NCBI RefSeq assembly: GCF_008704855.1
Contig: NZ_CP023691.1
Span: forward strand, 4,030,001 to 4,094,000
Source of the DNA: Streptomyces platensis
GTDB taxonomy: Bacteria; Actinomycetota; Actinomycetes; Streptomycetales; Streptomycetaceae
Length of the DNA stretch: 64,000 nt
Direction: 5' to 3'
The notes beneath the pieces are model-generated. The model was not told the DNA's origin and did no database searches. It saw only the letters and a program-made list of their open reading frames with translations. This document shows, piece by piece, positions 29,919 to 38,492 of this stretch. The first letter of the stretch is position 1. Every line of letters starts with the position of its first letter. Both the position numbers and the translations under genes were made by a program.

Positions 29919-31291
29919 CGGTCGACGCCTCCCATCACGGGGTCGATGGACGCGACGGCGACGATGACGTCGGCGACCTGGCCGCCTTCGCACATCGCCG
30001 CCATGGCCTGAAGGTTGGTGAAGGAGGGGTCGCGGAAGTGCACCCGGTAGGGGCGGGTGCCGCCGTCGCTGACCGCGTGCACGCCCAGCTCGCCCTTGGG
30101 TGACTCGACGGCCGCGTAGGCCTGCCCCGGCGGGACCCGGAAGCCCTCGGTCACCAGCTTGAAGTGGTGGATCAGGGCCTCCATCGAGGTGCCCATGATC
30201 TTCTTGATGTGGTCGAGGGAGTTGCCCAGGCCGTCCGGGCCGAGGGCCAGTTGGGCGGGCCAGGCGATCTTCTTGTCCGCGACCATCACCGGGCCGGGCG
30301 CCAGCCGGTCCAGGCACTGCTCGACGATCCGCAGCGACTGGCGCATCTCCTCCAGCCGGATCAGGAACCGGCCGTAGGAGTCGCAGGTGTCGGCGGTCGG
30401 CACCTCGAAGTCGTAGTCCTCGTAGCCGCAGTACGGCTGAGTCTTGCGCAGATCGTGCGGCAGTCCGGCGGAGCGCACGATGGGCCCGGTGGCGCCGGTG
30501 GCCATGCAGCCGGCCAGGTCGAGATAGCCGATGCCTTCCATCCGGCCCTTGAAGACCGGGTTGCCGGTGGCGAGCTTGTCGTACTCGCCGATGTTCTTCC
30601 GCATCTTCTTGACGAACTCACGCACCTGGTCGACCGCGCCCGGGGGCAGGTCCTGGGCGAGGCCGCCGGGCCGGATGTAGGCGTGGTTCATCCGGAGGCC
30701 AGTGATCAGCTCGTAGAGGTCGAGGATGAGCTCACGGTCGCGGAAGCCGTAGATCATGATCGTGGTGGCGCCCAGTTCCATCCCGCCGGTGGCGATGGCC
30801 ACGAGGTGGGAGGACATCCGGTTGAGCTCCATCAGCAGCACGCGGATGACCGAGGCCCGGTCGGGAATCTGGTCGGTGATGCCCAGCAGCTTCTCCACGG
30901 CCAGGCAGTAGGCCGTCTCGTTGAAGAAGGGCGTCAGGTAATCCATCCGCGTCACGAAGGTGGTGCCCTGCGTCCAGGTCCGGAATTCGAGGTTCTTCTC
31001 GATGCCGGTGTGCAGATAGCCGATCCCGCAGCGGGCCTCGGTGACGGTCTCGCCGTCGATCTCCAGGATCAGCCGGAGCACCCCGTGGGTGGACGGGTGC
31101 TGCGGCCCCATGTTGACGATGATCCGCTCGTCGTCGGCCTTCACGGCGGCCGCGGCGATCTCGTCCCAGTCGCCACCGGAGACGTTGTAGACGGTCCCCT
31201 CGGTGGTCTCGCGGGCCAGGGACTCCTGGGTGTCGAAGTCGCTGGAGGTGCGGTGGCCGGACGAGGAGTGGGAGTGCGGTGCAGTAGTCAT
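29915..31291 (-). CDS. nuoD: NADH-quinone oxidoreductase subunit D
   Basis: A 458-aa protein related to the large subunit of [NiFe] hydrogenases but lacking the nickel-ligand cysteines. It shows NMGPQHPSTHGVLRLILEIDGE, RCGIGYLHTGIEKN and the C-terminal DPVMGGVDR. Together with NuoB it forms the quinone-binding pocket; the conserved His of QHPSTHG and a Tyr of the family contact the quinone head. It overlaps nuoC by one base and nuoE by 4. The first 35 residues are an extra hydrophilic leader. Confidence 0.97.
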   Translation of the reverse strand: MTTAPHSHSSSGHRTSSDFDTQESLARETTEGTVYNVSGGDWDEIAAAAVKADDERIIVNMGPQHPSTHGVLRLILEIDGETVTEARCGIGYLHTGIEKNLEFRTWTQGTTFVTRMDYLTPFFNETAYCLAVEKLLGITDQIPDRASVIRVLLMELNRMSSHLVAIATGGMELGATTIMIYGFRDRELILDLYELITGLRMNHAYIRPGGLAQDLPPGAVDQVREFVKKMRKNIGEYDKLATGNPVFKGRMEGIGYLDLAGCMATGATGPIVRSAGLPHDLRKTQPYCGYEDYDFEVPTADTCDSYGRFLIRLEEMRQSLRIVEQCLDRLAPGPVMVADKKIAWPAQLALGPDGLGNSLDHIKKIMGTSMEALIHHFKLVTEGFRVPPGQAYAAVESPKGELGVHAVSDGGTRPYRVHFRDPSFTNLQAMAAMCEGGQVADVIVAVASIDPVMGGVDR

Positions 31292-32087
31292 CAGCTGTAC
31301 GACCTCCGCTGGTCGGGAGCCGGAATCCGGGCGCCCTTGTACTCGACGGGGATGCCGCCGAGCGGGTAGTCCTTGCGCTGCGGGAAGCCCTGCCAGTCGT
31401 CCGGCATCATGATCCGGGTCAGCGCCGGGTGGCCGTCGAAGACGATTCCGAAGAAGTCGTAGGTCTCTCGCTCGTGCCAGTCGTTGGTCGGATAGACCTC
31501 CACGAGCGAGGGCACATGCGGGTCGGCGTCCGGGGCGGAGACCTCCAGCCGGATCAGCCGGTTATGGGTGATCGAGCGCAGGTGGTAGACGGCGTGCAGC
31601 TCACGGCCCTTGTCGCCGGGGAAGTGCACTCCGCTCACCCCCGTGCACAGCTCGAAGCGCAGCGCCGGGTCGTCCCGCAGGATCCTGGCGACGGCCGGCA
31701 GATGGCCGCGCTCGATGTGGAAGGTCAGCTCGTCGCGGTCCACGACGGTCTTCTCGATGACGTTCTCGGGGACCAGCCCCTGTTCGTCGAGGGCGCCCTC
31801 CAGCTCGTCGGCGATCTCGTCGAACTCCCCGTAGCCTCCCCCACTCTCGGCTCCGCTCGACCGGGAGGTGCCCCCACCCCTGCCGCGCGGTCCGCCGTAC
31901 GGCCGCTGGGCCGCGCCGGGCAGCCGGACCGTGCGGACGAGGCCGCCGTAGCCGGTGGTGTCCCCGCCGTTGTTGGCGCCGAACATGCCGCGGCGGGTGG
32001 CGATCGCCTCGCCGGTGTCCTCGCGCTGCGCGGGCACCGCCTCGTCCGGGCCCTCCGGCTCGGGACGCTCGGGGTTCTTCTGCTCAC

Positions 32088-32091
<4 letters not shown>
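31291..32091 (-). CDS. nuoC: NADH-quinone oxidoreductase subunit C, with an in-frame repeat insertion
   Basis: A 266-aa protein. The NuoC domain (residues ~105-255) ends in the conserved segment around ERETYDFFGIVFDGHPALTRIMMPDDWQGFP. The first ~100 residues are low-complexity. Within them residues ~72-86 (GGGTSRSSGAESGGG) are encoded by a sequence resembling a dispersed Streptomyces repeat (31835-31876), 42 bases long, so the frame is kept. It lies in a region of uncertain structure, so function is probably not impaired. The ATG overlaps nuoB by 4 bases. Confidence 0.95.
31835..31876. repeat. Dispersed-repeat-like element inside nuoC
   Basis: 42-base block starting CCTCCCCCACTCTCGG, with CTCCGCTCGACCGGGAGG in the middle and ending GTGCCCCCAC. 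The CCTCCC/GGGAGG arms are complementary. From memory, near-identical sequences occur often between Streptomyces genes. Its length is a multiple of three, so it reads through as a Gly/Ser-rich loop. Confidence 0.7.
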
Positions 32092-32642
<551 letters not shown>

Positions 32643-32651
32643 GTGTGACCC

Positions 32652-33011
32652 CTAGTCCCATTCCAGGCCGCCACGACGCCAGACATAGGCGTAGGCGACG
32701 AAGACGGTGAGCGCGAAGAGGAGCATCTCGACGAGCCCGAAAAGCCCCAGGGCGTCGAAGGTGACGGCCCAGGGATAGAGGAAGACGATCTCGATGTCGA
32801 AGACGATGAAGAGCATCGCCGTCAGGTAGTACTTGATCGGGAAGCGGCCACCACCGGACGGCTGTGGCGTCGGCTCGATACCGCACTCGTAGGCCTCGAG
32901 CTTGGCCCGGTTGTAACGCCTGGGCCCGACGAGGGTGGCCATCACGACGGAGAAGATCGCAAAGCCTGCCCCGAGGGCTCCCAGTACGAGGATGGGCGCA
33001 TAAGCGTTCAC
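32652..33011 (-). CDS. nuoA: NADH-quinone oxidoreductase subunit A
   Basis: A 119-aa protein with three transmembrane helices, first gene of nuoA-N. The GTG at 33011 is chosen because MNAYAPILVLGALGAGFA starts the first helix; a GAGGA sequence precedes it. Conserved KLEAYECGIEP, FPIKYYLTAMLFIVFDIEIVFLYPWA is diagnostic; the acidic FDIE segment lies near the quinone site. A Rex/CRP-like palindrome sits 81 bases upstream of the start. Confidence 0.97.
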   Translation of the reverse strand: MNAYAPILVLGALGAGFAIFSVVMATLVGPRRYNRAKLEAYECGIEPTPQPSGGGRFPIKYYLTAMLFIVFDIEIVFLYPWAVTFDALGLFGLVEMLLFALTVFVAYAYVWRRGGLEWD

Positions 33012-33736
33012 CGTCCTCGCTCCCTTCAGTCGACGATGACTGGATGGCGGTCCGCCCGGGCCCTCCGGCTGCCCCATGGAGATCGTGCCTATGTGAGGCA
33101 GTTCACAAGCCCGAGCCGCCTGCATCTTATGCCCGCTGGTCTGTGATCTGCGACACGGGGGTGAACAACGCCTTTGTGATCTCCACCACCCGGCGAAGGA
33201 TCATGAAGTCGGATGAGCAGTGATCTTCATACGCGAAGCGCGCGAGTGATCACGAGAGGTGACATTCCCTGGTGTTACCGCTGGTCAGTGCGGGGTTGCC
33301 AATATCAAGTGGTTGTCGCTACAAGCAAATTGGCGCTGGACGCGGTCAACTGCTATACGCGGCGGGCCCGTAGATCCGGCCCGCTCGTGACCCGGTCGTG
33401 ATCGTCGACACGTGCTTCCGTTCACGAGTGGCCGGCCGATGCCAGATCACGGGAACATAACGGACACTCAAGAGTGACCTATCCCACGCTATTTCCAGCA
33501 CTAAGCGCTTGACGCCCGGGAAGCCTTGGCGTGGCGGATGCGGAAGTGGTAGGCGCCCGCCGGGCCCGCATGGAGCAGCAAATGCCATGCGTAGGAACAT
33601 GATCGCGAAATTCGGACATCCCGCCGCGGGGGCAGCGAGCGGACAAAAGTCCGTTTTGTTCGTCGCGTACGCGTCAAGTGTGGCGCACTGCACCTTTCTT
33701 GGCAGCAACCTGCGGCGCCTGATAGCCGTTATTGCC
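33012..33736. other. Long divergent intergenic region between nuoA and the NlpC/P60 gene
   Basis: 725 bases, more AT-rich than its surroundings between 33230 and 33360. It must contain the nuo promoter (leftward) and that of the NlpC/P60 gene (rightward). The only clear element is the palindrome at 33092-33107. Half-sites such as TTGTGATC (33174) and GTGAACAA (33160) are present but unpaired. I could not assign -35/-10 boxes, and no conserved riboswitch core was recognised. Confidence 0.5.
33092..33107. promoter_or_regulatory. Rex-type (or CRP-type) operator upstream of nuoA
   Basis: TGTGAGGCAGTTCACA: perfect TGTGA-N6-TCACA palindrome with an extra AA/TT-type inner base on one side. It matches 12 of 16 positions of the published S. 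coelicolor Rex site TGTGAACGCGTTCACA, and the outer bases also match the CRP consensus. Rex is known to control nuo by NADH/NAD+ ratio in Streptomyces. The distance to the nuoA start (81 bases) suits a promoter operator. Confidence 0.75.
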
Positions 33737-34534
33737 ATGTCCCCGAACGCACTCATACCCAGCCACCGGAAGCCCCGCCGTCCTTCCGCGTCCTCGCGGG
33801 CGCTGCGGGCGGGCGTGACCGGTGGCTTCCTCACCCTCGCGGTGACCGGCGCCACCGTGCCGGCCAACGCCGCGGAAAAGCCCGTCTCCGAAACCCAGGA
33901 GATGCCGACGATCACGACGGCGCTGGCGACCAGCGCCGCCAGGAGCGCCGACACGGCCGAGCAGGTCGCGTTCAACTACGAGCGTCAGGCGCTCCAGGAC
34001 AGCGCCTTCTCGCACGCCGCCAAGGCCGCGGAGAAGCACAAGGCCGAGGCCGTGAAGAAGGCCAAGGCCGCGGCGAAGAAGAAGGCCGAGGAAGCCCGTA
34101 AGGCCAAGGAGGCCGCCGAGGCCCGTGCCTCGCGCTCCTCCGAGCGTTCGACCCTGTCCGCCCCGGCGTCGACCGCCACCGGCAGCTCCGCCACGCTCGT
34201 CGCCTTCCTCAAGGCGCAGCTCGGCAAGGCCTACGTGCTGGGCTCCAGCGGCCCCTCCTCGTACGACTGCTCCGGCCTGACGCAGGCCGCGTTCAACCAG
34301 ATCGGCATCGACCTGCCGCGGGTCTCGCAGGACCAGTCCACCACCGGCACCCAGGTCGGCCTGGACAACCTCCAGGTCGGCGACATCCTGTACTGGGGCA
34401 GCGCGGGCAGCGCCTACCACGTCGGCGTCTACGTCGGCGGCGGCAAGTTCATCGGTGCCCAGAACCCGAGCACCGGCATCGTCGAGCGCCCGCTCGACTA
34501 CGACATGCCCACCGGCGCGGTGCGCGTCCTCTAG
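33737..34534 (+). CDS. Secreted NlpC/P60-family cell-wall hydrolase
   Basis: A 265-aa protein. The ATG at 33737 gives a normal signal peptide (Arg-rich start, hydrophobic GVTGGFLTLAVTGATV, cleavage near ANAAE). No good ribosome site precedes it, so the start is slightly uncertain. A Lys/Ala/Glu-rich coiled-coil segment (about residues 85-140) leads to the C-terminal NlpC/P60 domain. The catalytic Cys is in SYDCSGLTQAAF, the His in YHVGVYVGGG, with a third polar residue in IGAQNPS. It should cut D-Glu-diaminopimelate bonds in peptidoglycan during growth or germination. A terminator follows. Confidence 0.9.
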   Translation: MSPNALIPSHRKPRRPSASSRALRAGVTGGFLTLAVTGATVPANAAEKPVSETQEMPTITTALATSAARSADTAEQVAFNYERQALQDSAFSHAAKAAEKHKAEAVKKAKAAAKKKAEEARKAKEAAEARASRSSERSTLSAPASTATGSSATLVAFLKAQLGKAYVLGSSGPSSYDCSGLTQAAFNQIGIDLPRVSQDQSTTGTQVGLDNLQVGDILYWGSAGSAYHVGVYVGGGKFIGAQNPSTGIVERPLDYDMPTGAVRVL

Positions 34535-34560
34535 GACCGCCGCGCACACGAACACCGCAC

Positions 34561-34599
34561 AAGGACCGTCTCTTCCGCCGCTCGGGAGAGACGGTCCTT
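34561..34599 (+). terminator. Hairpin after the NlpC/P60 gene
   Basis: Perfect 13-bp arms AAGGACCGTCTCT (34561-34573) and complement (34587-34599) with a 13-base loop and a following TTT. It lies 26 bases after the stop codon. Confidence 0.85.
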
Positions 34600-34801
34600 T
34601 GGTGTGGGCCGGGCCGTCCCGTCGCGCCGTCGTCCGACGGATGATTCGCGCCGCCCGGCGCCACGATCAAGCCAGGTACGGGCCGAACGCCGCCCCGCGG
34701 AGCCACCGATGCGCGGTGCGCGCCGTTGCACCTCTCGCCATATGCCGTAGATGCCGCTTATGCGTTCTCCGGCCTCCGCAGAGAGAGGGAACCGCGCTTC
34801 G

Positions 34802-35626
34802 ATGAACACGCATCGCACCCCCCACCGCCTCGTCAGCCGGGCCGCGACGGCCGCCGCCCTGGCCACCGCGCTCGGTCTGGGCGCCGTCCCCACCGCGACC
34901 GCCGCGCCGTCCGCCGCACCGCTCACCGCCCGGCCCACCGGCCTCGACGGCGGCTGGCACCACGACGGGCTGCATCTGACGGCCGCCGAGAACAAGAAGG
35001 TGGACGGCTTCGCCGCCCGCGCCCGGCGGGCCGAGCGCACCATCAGCCCCGCGGTCCGGGCGGCCGCCAGGATCAGCCATGCCGAACTGGTCGGCTTCGA
35101 CCAGCGGCTGAAGTCGCCGGACTCGCTCAAGCGCAAGGTCGCCACCCGGCTGCGGGAGACACCGGGGCAGACCGTGGACGCGGCGCTCCGCACGATCAAT
35201 GACGCGGTCCGCTTCACCCTCCAGTGGCCGGCCGGCACCTACAGCCAGGGCGTCCACACCGCGGCCGGGCTGCTGTCCACCTGGGGCAACGACTCCGCCC
35301 GCTGGACCAACACCTGGAACCGGCCCGCCGGCTACAAGGCGGTCAACTCCGTCTGGCGCGCGCCCCGGTCCGGCCAGCTCTTCGAGGTCCAGTTCCACAC
35401 CCCCGAGAGCAAGGCGGCCCAGCTGGAGACGCACAAGCTGTACGAGGAGCAGCGGCTGCCGGGCACTCCGCCCGCGCGGGTGCGGGAGCTCCAGGAGCAG
35501 CAGAACGCGATCTTCGCGGCGGTACCGGTACCGCCGGGCGCCGGGCGGCTGACCGCCCCGGCCCGCCGGCTGTCCCCGGACCCGGCACGCCGGCTTCCCG
35601 CACCGGCCCCCGCCCCCGCCGGCTGA
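34802..35626 (+). CDS. Secreted RelA/SpoT-fold protein, ATP nucleotide 3'-pyrophosphokinase-like
   Basis: A 274-aa protein with a Sec-type signal peptide (residues 1-35, cleavage near TATA-AP), so it acts outside the cell. The mature part has, in order, RLKSPDSLKRK (102-112), NDAVRFTL (133-140), GYKAVNSVWR (177-186) and FEVQFHTPES (194-203). These match the ATP-binding R-x-K-x-x-x-S, D-x-x-x-R, GYK/R and E-x-Q-x-x-T motifs of RelA/SpoT synthetases. Streptomyces morookaensis secretes an ATP:nucleotide 3'-pyrophosphokinase of this type, so transfer of pyrophosphate from ATP to the 3'-OH of purine nucleotides is the likely reaction. The last ~30 residues are Pro/Ala/Arg-rich. Confidence 0.82.
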   Translation: MNTHRTPHRLVSRAATAAALATALGLGAVPTATAAPSAAPLTARPTGLDGGWHHDGLHLTAAENKKVDGFAARARRAERTISPAVRAAARISHAELVGFDQRLKSPDSLKRKVATRLRETPGQTVDAALRTINDAVRFTLQWPAGTYSQGVHTAAGLLSTWGNDSARWTNTWNRPAGYKAVNSVWRAPRSGQLFEVQFHTPESKAAQLETHKLYEEQRLPGTPPARVRELQEQQNAIFAAVPVPPGAGRLTAPARRLSPDPARRLPAPAPAPAG

Positions 35627-35668
35627 CGGACCGGTCACCGGGCCCCGGGCGTGCGGGCTCAGCAGTGA

Positions 35669-35733
35669 CGGCCCGCCGGATGCACCGGCGGGCCGCCAGG
35701 GGCGTGCGGCGGCGGCCGTCACGGCCGCCGCCG
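35669..35733. terminator. Double hairpin between convergent genes
   Basis: Two adjacent inverted repeats: CGGCCCGCCGG at 35669-35679 with its complement at 35685-35695, and CGGCGGCGGCCG at about 35707-35718 with its complement at 35722-35733. Lying between the RelA/SpoT-fold gene and the CMD gene, they can terminate both. Confidence 0.75.
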
Positions 35734-35741
35734 GACGGGAG

Positions 35742-36197
35742 TTACCAGCCCGCGCCGGCCGGCTGCCTGGTGGTCGCGTTGAGCCGGTTGAAGAGGTTGG
35801 TGATGCCGATCGTCAGGATGATCGCCGAGAGCTGACGCTCGTCGAAGTGGTCCGCGGCGGCGTCCCAGATCGGGTCCGGCACCGGGTCGGAGCTGTCCGC
35901 GAGCCGGGTGGCCGCCTCGGTGAGCGCCAGGGCGGCGCGCTCGGCGTCCGAGAAGTACGGCGCCTCCCGCCAGGCCGCGACCGCGAACAGCTGATCGTCG
36001 CTGACGCCCGACTTCCGGGCGCTCTTCACTCCCCCGTCGACGCAGAAGCTGCATCCGTTGATCTGGCTCGCGCGCAGATGGACCAGCTCCAGCGTCGCCT
36101 CCGGCACCCCGCCCCCGCGGGTCGCCCGGACCACGTCGAGGAGCGGCTGCATCGCCTCGGGCAGGACCACCGCGGGGTTCTTCATCCGTGCTTCCAT
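35742..36197 (-). CDS. Carboxymuconolactone decarboxylase / AhpD-like protein
   Basis: A 151-aa all-helical protein. The ATG at 36197 follows AAGGAG 7 bases upstream. The redox motif INGCSFCVDGG, a CxxC, followed by SARKSGVSDDQL, is typical of the AhpD/CMD family, in which the thiols reduce alkyl hydroperoxide or act in electron relay. The C-terminal LTIGITNLFNRLN segment is also characteristic. A role in peroxide or organic-radical detoxification is likely. A lone gene between two hairpins. Confidence 0.88.
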   Translation of the reverse strand: MEARMKNPAVVLPEAMQPLLDVVRATRGGGVPEATLELVHLRASQINGCSFCVDGGVKSARKSGVSDDQLFAVAAWREAPYFSDAERAALALTEAATRLADSSDPVPDPIWDAAADHFDERQLSAIILTIGITNLFNRLNATTRQPAGAGW

Positions 36198-36262
36198 CGC
36201 TGCTCTCCTTGAAAGAATCCGTCGTCACCGCACTGACGGATCCCGGCCGGAGAGTGTGACCG

Positions 36263-36290
36263 CGGCGCCGGAAAATCTTTCCCGGCGCCG
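36263..36290 (-). terminator. Hairpin downstream of the geranylgeranyl reductase gene
   Basis: CGGCGCCGG (36263-36271) pairs with its complement at 36282-36290 around an AT-rich 10-base loop, 56 bases after the reductase stop on the minus strand. Confidence 0.6.
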
Positions 36291-36345
36291 CAGAAGCATG
36301 GTCAGGGCCGGTCCCGGACCTCCCGTCCGGTGACCGGCCCCGGTG

Positions 36346-37659
36346 TCAGGCCTTCGGGGCGACCTTGCTCAGCCCGTTGATGATGCGGTCCATCGCGTCG
36401 CCGCCCGTGGGGTCGGTGAGGTTGGCGAGCATCTTGAGGGTGAAGCGCATCAGCAGCGGGTGGGTCAGACCGCGCTGGGTGGCGATCTTCATGACCTTGG
36501 GGTTGCCGATGAGCTTCACGAAGGCGCGGCCCAGCGAGTAGTAGCCGCCGTAGGTGTCCTTGAGGATCTTCGGGTAGCGCGCCAGGGCCAGTTCGCGCTG
36601 CGCGTACGTGGCACGGGCGTGCGCCTGCACGATGACCTCGGCGGCGATCGCCCCGGACTCCATCGCGTAGGCGATGCCCTCGCCGTTGAACGGGTTGACC
36701 AGCCCGCCCGCGTCACCGACCAGCAGCAGGCCCTTGGTGTAGTGCGGCTGCCGGTTGAAGGCCATGGGGAGCGCGGCGCCGCGGATCGGGCCGGTCATGT
36801 TCTCCGGCGTGTAGCCCCAGTCGGCGGGCATCGAGGCGCACCACGCCTTGAGGATCTCGCGCCAGTCCAGCTCCTTGAACGCGGAGCTGGAGTTGAGGAT
36901 GCCGAGGCCGACATTGCTCGTCCCGTCGCCCATGCCGAAGATCCAGCCGTAGCCCGGCAGCAGCCGGTCCTGGGCGCCGCGGCGGTCCCACAGCTCCAGC
37001 CAGGACTCCAGGTAGTCATCGTCGTGCCGGGGCGAGGTGAAGTACGTACGGACGGCCACGCCCATGGGGCGGTCCTCGCGCCGGTGCAGGCCCATGGCCA
37101 GCGAGAGCCGGGTGGAGTTGCCGTCGGCGGCGACGACGAGCGGGGCGTGGAAGGTGACCGGGGTCTTCTCCTCGCCGAGCTTGGCGTGCACGCCGGTGAT
37201 GTGACCGGTCAGCTCGTGGACGATCGGCGCGCCCACATTGCAGCGCTCGTACAGCCGCGCCCCGGCCTTCTGCGCCTGCCGGGCCAGCTGCTCGTCGAAG
37301 TCGTCGCGCTTACGGACCAGGCCGTAGTCCGGGTACGAGGCCAGCTCCGGCCAGTCGAGCTGGAGCCGGGAGCCGCCGCCGATGATCCGCAGCCCCTTGT
37401 TGCGCAGCCAGCCCGCCTCTTCGGAGATGTCGATCCCCATCGCGACCAGCTGCTTGGTGGCGCGCGGGGTCAGCCCGTCGCCGCAGACCTTCTCGCGCGG
37501 GAACGCGGTCTTCTCCAGAAGGAGCACGTCCAGACCGGACTTGGCGAGGTGGTAGGCGGTGGCCGAGCCGGCCGGCCCGGCACCGACGACGATCACATCC
37601 GCGCTGTGCTCCGATCGGGCGGTGGTCACGGAATCGGTCACGGACGCGGAATCGGTCAC
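36346..37659 (-). CDS. Geranylgeranyl reductase family flavoprotein, MenJ-like
   Basis: A 437-aa FAD protein. The GTG at 37659 is chosen from three in-frame GTGs because GGGAGA lies about 9 bases upstream; two others follow within 11 codons. The FAD fold VIVVGAGPAGSATAYHLAK and the family signature EKVCGDGLTPRATKQL are clear, with GDAGGLVNPFNGEGIAYAMESG nearer the C-terminus. It reduces isoprenoid double bonds. In actinobacteria MenJ partly saturates the menaquinone side chain. Neighbouring menG and mqnC support that role; a phospholipid or chlorophyll-type substrate is unlikely. Confidence 0.87.
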   Translation of the reverse strand: MTDSASVTDSVTTARSEHSADVIVVGAGPAGSATAYHLAKSGLDVLLLEKTAFPREKVCGDGLTPRATKQLVAMGIDISEEAGWLRNKGLRIIGGGSRLQLDWPELASYPDYGLVRKRDDFDEQLARQAQKAGARLYERCNVGAPIVHELTGHITGVHAKLGEEKTPVTFHAPLVVAADGNSTRLSLAMGLHRREDRPMGVAVRTYFTSPRHDDDYLESWLELWDRRGAQDRLLPGYGWIFGMGDGTSNVGLGILNSSSAFKELDWREILKAWCASMPADWGYTPENMTGPIRGAALPMAFNRQPHYTKGLLLVGDAGGLVNPFNGEGIAYAMESGAIAAEVIVQAHARATYAQRELALARYPKILKDTYGGYYSLGRAFVKLIGNPKVMKIATQRGLTHPLLMRFTLKMLANLTDPTGGDAMDRIINGLSKVAPKA

Positions 37660-37765
37660 GGCGCTGTCTCCCGGAAGTCGATATCTGGATATCTGGGTGC
37701 CGACCGGCACTGGGCATGTGCAGTCTATGGGGGCCTTGGTGATCAGAACCTGAAGGGTTGTCCCC

Positions 37766-38281
37766 ATGAAGTCTGTGCACACACCACTCCCCTCGGTCGA
37801 ACTGCGGGTGCCCACCGACGACGACGCGCGGCACTGGCACCGGGCCTTCAACGACCCGGATGTGATGGAGTTCCACGGCGGCGCCCCCGCCGAACTCTCG
37901 GAGTACGACGAGCTCACCGCCCGTCAGCGCCGGCACCACGCGGAGCTGGGCTTCTGCCTGTTCACCCTGGTGGACCCGGCGGACGGCGGGGTCATCGGCT
38001 TCACCGGCGCCCAGCCCTGGCCGCACGACTGGGGACCGGCGGGCGAGATCGAGATCGGCTGGCGGCTCGGCCGCGCGTACTGGGGCAAGGGCTACGCCAC
38101 CACTGCCGCGCAGGCAGCGCTGGAGTCCGTACGGGCGTCCGGAGTCCGGCACGTCGTCGCGATGGTGGACGCACGCAACGAGCGCTCGCTCGCGGTGACC
38201 CGGCGGCTGGGGATGCGCCGCGCGGAGACGGTGATCACGCCGAAGGGGCGTACGGCGTACTGCCACCGTTTGCATATGTGA
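37766..38281 (+). CDS. GNAT acetyltransferase, RimJ/RimL type
   Basis: A 171-aa protein. The acetyl-CoA-binding motif is GRAYWGKGYATTAAQAAL (Q/R-x-x-G-x-A form), preceded by IEIGWRL and followed by ARNERSLAVTRRLGM. This is the pattern of RimJ/RimL N-acetyltransferases that modify protein N-termini or small amines. The ATG is divergent from the geranylgeranyl reductase, 106 bases away. Between them lies ATATCTGGATATCTGG (about 37680-37695), a short repeated motif. Substrate unknown. Confidence 0.88.
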   Translation: MKSVHTPLPSVELRVPTDDDARHWHRAFNDPDVMEFHGGAPAELSEYDELTARQRRHHAELGFCLFTLVDPADGGVIGFTGAQPWPHDWGPAGEIEIGWRLGRAYWGKGYATTAAQAALESVRASGVRHVVAMVDARNERSLAVTRRLGMRRAETVITPKGRTAYCHRLHM

Positions 38282-38289
38282 GCCGTGCG

Positions 38290-38320
38290 TGGTGCCCTCA
38301 TCCGCGGCATGAGGGCACCA
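38290..38320 (+). terminator. Hairpin after the GNAT gene
   Basis: Perfect 12-bp arms TGGTGCCCTCAT (38290-38301) and complement (38309-38320) with a 7-base loop. It lies 8 bases after the stop, followed by GGTTTT. Confidence 0.85.
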
Positions 38321-38492
38321 GCCGTCGGTTTTCGGACCAGTCCACGTCCACGTCACTGACGAGTCCACGTGCCGGCTGCCTTCCGAGGGGGGTATGCCCC
38401 CCGAAGAGTTCGGTAGCTGCCTCCACTGCGCGGCAAGGGCATCACTGGCGATGCTTCCTCTCAAGTCGCCGTACGCAAGAGAGGTCAAGAAC

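Noticed and set aside
33380..33736. c-di-AMP (ydaO-type) riboswitch before the NlpC/P60 gene
   Set aside because: Such switches precede some Streptomyces wall hydrolase genes, but I could not identify the conserved core or paired helices here. A covariance-model search would settle it.
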